DNA of 7,552 bases from Pseudomonadota bacterium (GTDB lineage: Bacteria; Pseudomonadota; Alphaproteobacteria; Rhizobiales; Devosiaceae). The DNA lies in assembly GCA_023433985.1 (NCBI GenBank), contig JAEYTN010000497.1, forward strand, positions 1 to 7,552. The letters are read 5' to 3'. Below, piece by piece: positions 5,777-7,552 of the stretch. Numbering within the stretch: the stretch's first letter is position 1; every line of letters begins with the position of its first letter. The translations under genes and the position numbers were made by a program. The notes under the pieces are model-generated. The model was not told the origin of the DNA and did no database searches. It saw only the letters and a program-made list of their open reading frames with translations.

Positions 5777-7243
5777 ATGTCCTCCGCACTGAAAATCTAC
5801 GCCCTGTTCATCGGCTCGGCGCTGCTCATGTTCGGCGGCGGGTTGCAGGGCCTGCTGCTTTCGGTGCGCGGCGCGGAGGAGGGCTTTCCGCTTTATGCGC
5901 TGGGCCTGATCGGCACGGGCTGGTCGGTGGGTTTCGTTGCGGGCTCGATCACCGTGCCGATGCTGGTGAAACGGGTGGGGCATATCCGCGCCTTCTCGAT
6001 CATGGCGGCGATCGGCACGATCACCATCCTGCTCAACCTGCTGTGGATCAACGATGTCGGCTGGATCGTGCTGCGGGCGTTCTCCGGCTTCTGCTTTGCG
6101 GGCGCGGCGATGATCGTGGAGAGCTGGCTCAATGAGGTGGCGGACAACCGCAGCCGCGGCACGATCTTTTCGGTCTACACGACGATAAACATGGCGGCTT
6201 CGACCATCGGCCAGCTGTCGATGTCGGTGACCGGAACGCTGGGCTATATCCCGTTCGTGGTTGGCGCGATCAGCTTCATCTGCGCGGTGCTGCCGACTGC
6301 TTTCACCTCCACCCCGCAGCCCCGACCGATCGCCTCGGCCAAGCTCGATGTGGTGCTGCTCTACAAGACCTCGCCGCTCGCAGTTATCGCGGCTTTTGCG
6401 TGCGGAATGGCCAACGGTACGTTCGGCACGCTGGCGCCAGTCTATGGCTACCAGCAGAAGCTGCCGGCGAGCGAGATCGCGCTGCTTTTCGCCGTGACCG
6501 CGATCCTGGGCGCCATCGCGCAGATCCCCGCGGGCCGGCTCTCGGACAAGATCGACCGGCGGCTCGTCATCGTGGCGCTGTCTGGCGGGGCGTGCGTGGT
6601 GGGGTTCCTGACGGTGCTGATCAACCCCAATATCGACGTGCTGTGGCTGATGTTCGGGCTGTTCGCGCTCTACGGACTTTGCGCCTACCCGCTCTACGCA
6701 ATCGCCGTGGCTCATGCGAACGACTTCGCCAAGGAGGGGGAGTTCGGGCGTGTGGCGGGCGGCATGCTGCTGATCCTCGGCACGGGGCTGGCGATCGGAC
6801 CGATTATCGGCAGCTGGGTGATGAACACCATCGCGCCCGTTGGGCTCTTCATCGTCACCGCCACGTTCCATGGCGCGCTGGCGGTAACGGCGTTCCTCCG
6901 CATGCGCATCCGGCCGGTGCGCGAGGGCGGACGCGTGCGCTTCCGAGTTATGAGCGCGGAAAAGCCGATCTCGCCGGGCACCGTGGCGCTCGATCCGCGT
7001 ACGGACGAGACGCAGGAGGATCTGCCGCGGACGGCGCGGCCGGCTGCGGCAGCGCCGGTTGCCGCGGAAGCGGAGATCATCGTGCCCGATCCGGTGGAGC
7101 CGGTCGTGGTGGTCGAAACGACGGCCGAAGCTGCGCCCACGGTTGACGAGGAGCCGCCGGTGATCGATGGCGATGCGGGCGCGGGGCCCGACGAGCCGGC
7201 AGCAAGTCCCGAGGCCGACCCCAAACCGAAAGCCGAGAAGTGA
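5777..7243 (+). CDS. Major facilitator superfamily transporter, YcaD-like
   Basis: Inner-membrane secondary transporter of 488 aa; substrate not predictable. About twelve hydrophobic segments are visible (approximately 6-28, 40-64, 70-91, 95-115, 132-153, 157-176, 200-222, 234-254, 262-282, 287-311, 326-348, 353-374). The loop between helices 2 and 3 (KRVGHIR, 65-71) and its echo in the second half, GRLSDKIDRR (253-262), fit the MFS motif-A positions. MIVESWLNEVADNRSRGTIF (112-131) is characteristic of the YcaD/YfkF-like subgroup. After helix 12 comes an unusually long cytoplasmic tail of about 110 residues, rich in Ala, Pro, Glu and Val (PVEPVVVVETTAEAAP and similar), ending KPKAEK. ATG 5777 has only a weak AAAAGG at close spacing. 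The gene follows the glycosylase by 75 nt and its TGA overlaps the moaB ATG (TGATG), so it is probably co-expressed with moaB. The MFS fold is certain; the subgroup is likely. Confidence 0.92.
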   Translation: MSSALKIYALFIGSALLMFGGGLQGLLLSVRGAEEGFPLYALGLIGTGWSVGFVAGSITVPMLVKRVGHIRAFSIMAAIGTITILLNLLWINDVGWIVLRAFSGFCFAGAAMIVESWLNEVADNRSRGTIFSVYTTINMAASTIGQLSMSVTGTLGYIPFVVGAISFICAVLPTAFTSTPQPRPIASAKLDVVLLYKTSPLAVIAAFACGMANGTFGTLAPVYGYQQKLPASEIALLFAVTAILGAIAQIPAGRLSDKIDRRLVIVALSGGACVVGFLTVLINPNIDVLWLMFGLFALYGLCAYPLYAIAVAHANDFAKEGEFGRVAGGMLLILGTGLAIGPIIGSWVMNTIAPVGLFIVTATFHGALAVTAFLRMRIRPVREGGRVRFRVMSAEKPISPGTVALDPRTDETQEDLPRTARPAAAAPVAAEAEIIVPDPVEPVVVVETTAEAAPTVDEEPPVIDGDAGAGPDEPAASPEADPKPKAEK

Positions 7244-7552
7244 TGTTCAAGTCCGAGCTGGACCCCAAGAAATCGTTCGTGCCGCTCAAGATCGCGGTGC
7301 TTGCCGTCTCCGATACACGCACGCTCGAAACCGACACGGCCGGGGCGTTGCTCAAGTCGCTGATGGAAGGCGACGGTCATGTGTGTGCCGAGCGGGCGGT
7401 GGTGAAAGACGACATCCACCAGATCCGCGCCAAGGTGATGGGGTGGGTCGTCGACCCCGAGATCGATGCCGTGATCACCACCGGCGGCACCGGCTTTTCC
7501 GGCCGCGATGTAACGCGGAGGCGCTGGAGCCGCTGTTCCAGAAGCGGATGGA
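7243..7552 (+). CDS. moaB: MoaB/MogA-type molybdenum-cofactor biosynthesis protein, 5' part, frameshifted near the right edge
   Basis: Cytoplasmic protein of the MoaB/MogA family, which binds molybdopterin and, in MogA-type members, adenylates it before molybdenum insertion. The ATG at 7243-7245 overlaps the transporter stop. Ninety-one residues read well: a hydrophobic strand and AVSDTRT (21-27), DTAG (31-34), a central VKDDI (54-58) and the MPT-binding motif TTGGTGFSGRDVT (79-91). After the Thr codon at 7513-7515 this frame becomes RRRWSRCSRSGW, unlike the family. Supplying one C there (ACG CCG GAG) restores PEALEPLFQKRMD, exactly the expected continuation. A single base therefore seems to be missing at about 7514-7517. 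This may be a sequencing or assembly error near an end, or a real mutation that would make it a pseudogene. The rest of the gene (about 70-80 residues) lies beyond the window. Confidence 0.88.
   Translation, partial: MFKSELDPKKSFVPLKIAVLAVSDTRTLETDTAGALLKSLMEGDGHVCAERAVVKDDIHQIRAKVMGWVVDPEIDAVITTGGTGFSGRDVTRRRWSRCSRSGW

Noticed and set aside
5654..6871. A 405-codon minus-strand open frame.
   Set aside because: It is the antisense shadow of the MFS transporter: Arg/His/Asp-rich, with no recognisable domain, as is common opposite GC-rich genes.
1..7552. CRISPR arrays, tRNA or rRNA genes, insertion-sequence ends, toxin-antitoxin pairs or alphaproteobacterial LexA boxes (GTTC-N7-GTTC).
   Set aside because: None was seen on either strand; the window is filled by housekeeping-type genes with uniform composition.

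Overview
The window reads as ordinary chromosomal DNA from a GC-rich alphaproteobacterium. An order-level guess is Hyphomicrobiales, perhaps Devosia-like. The guess rests on an Omp25/Omp31-type outer-membrane barrel, an alphaproteobacterial form of uracil-DNA glycosylase with an N-terminal extension, and the grouping of ispE, a TPR gene and ETF-QO. The genus cannot be fixed from the sequence alone. Six genes are visible. The first is cut by the left edge and the last by the right edge.

Layout: (1) The 3' end of a plus-strand outer-membrane beta-barrel gene (1-365), closed by a strong intrinsic terminator (390-422). (2) A minus-strand block, in transcription order: ETF-ubiquinone oxidoreductase (4786-3143, GTG start), a secreted TPR protein (3035-1302, GTG start) and ispE (1300-422). 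The last two genes are 1 nt apart, so they are almost certainly coupled. (3) A 57-nt divergent spacer (4787-4843). (4) A plus-strand block: a family-4-like uracil-DNA glycosylase (4844-5701), a YcaD-type major facilitator transporter with a long charged tail (5777-7243), and the start of a MoaB/MogA molybdenum-cofactor gene (7243 onward) whose ATG overlaps the transporter stop.

How the genes work together: ETF-QO passes electrons from electron-transfer flavoprotein into the ubiquinone pool. IspE makes an isoprenoid precursor needed for the ubiquinone side chain, so a quinone link inside the minus-strand block is plausible but inferred. The plus-strand block (uracil repair, transport, molybdopterin) has no obvious shared pathway and looks like conserved housekeeping synteny.

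I found no mobile element, CRISPR array, RNA gene or clear novel defence or biosynthetic system. The points that most deserve a second look are a 1-nt frameshift in moaB near the right edge and the loss of two of the four expected Fe-S cysteines in the uracil-DNA glycosylase. Lesser points are a possibly leaderless glycosylase mRNA and two competing hairpins ahead of the transporter. Apart from the ends, the window is fully packed; no gene-free stretch exceeds about 110 nt.
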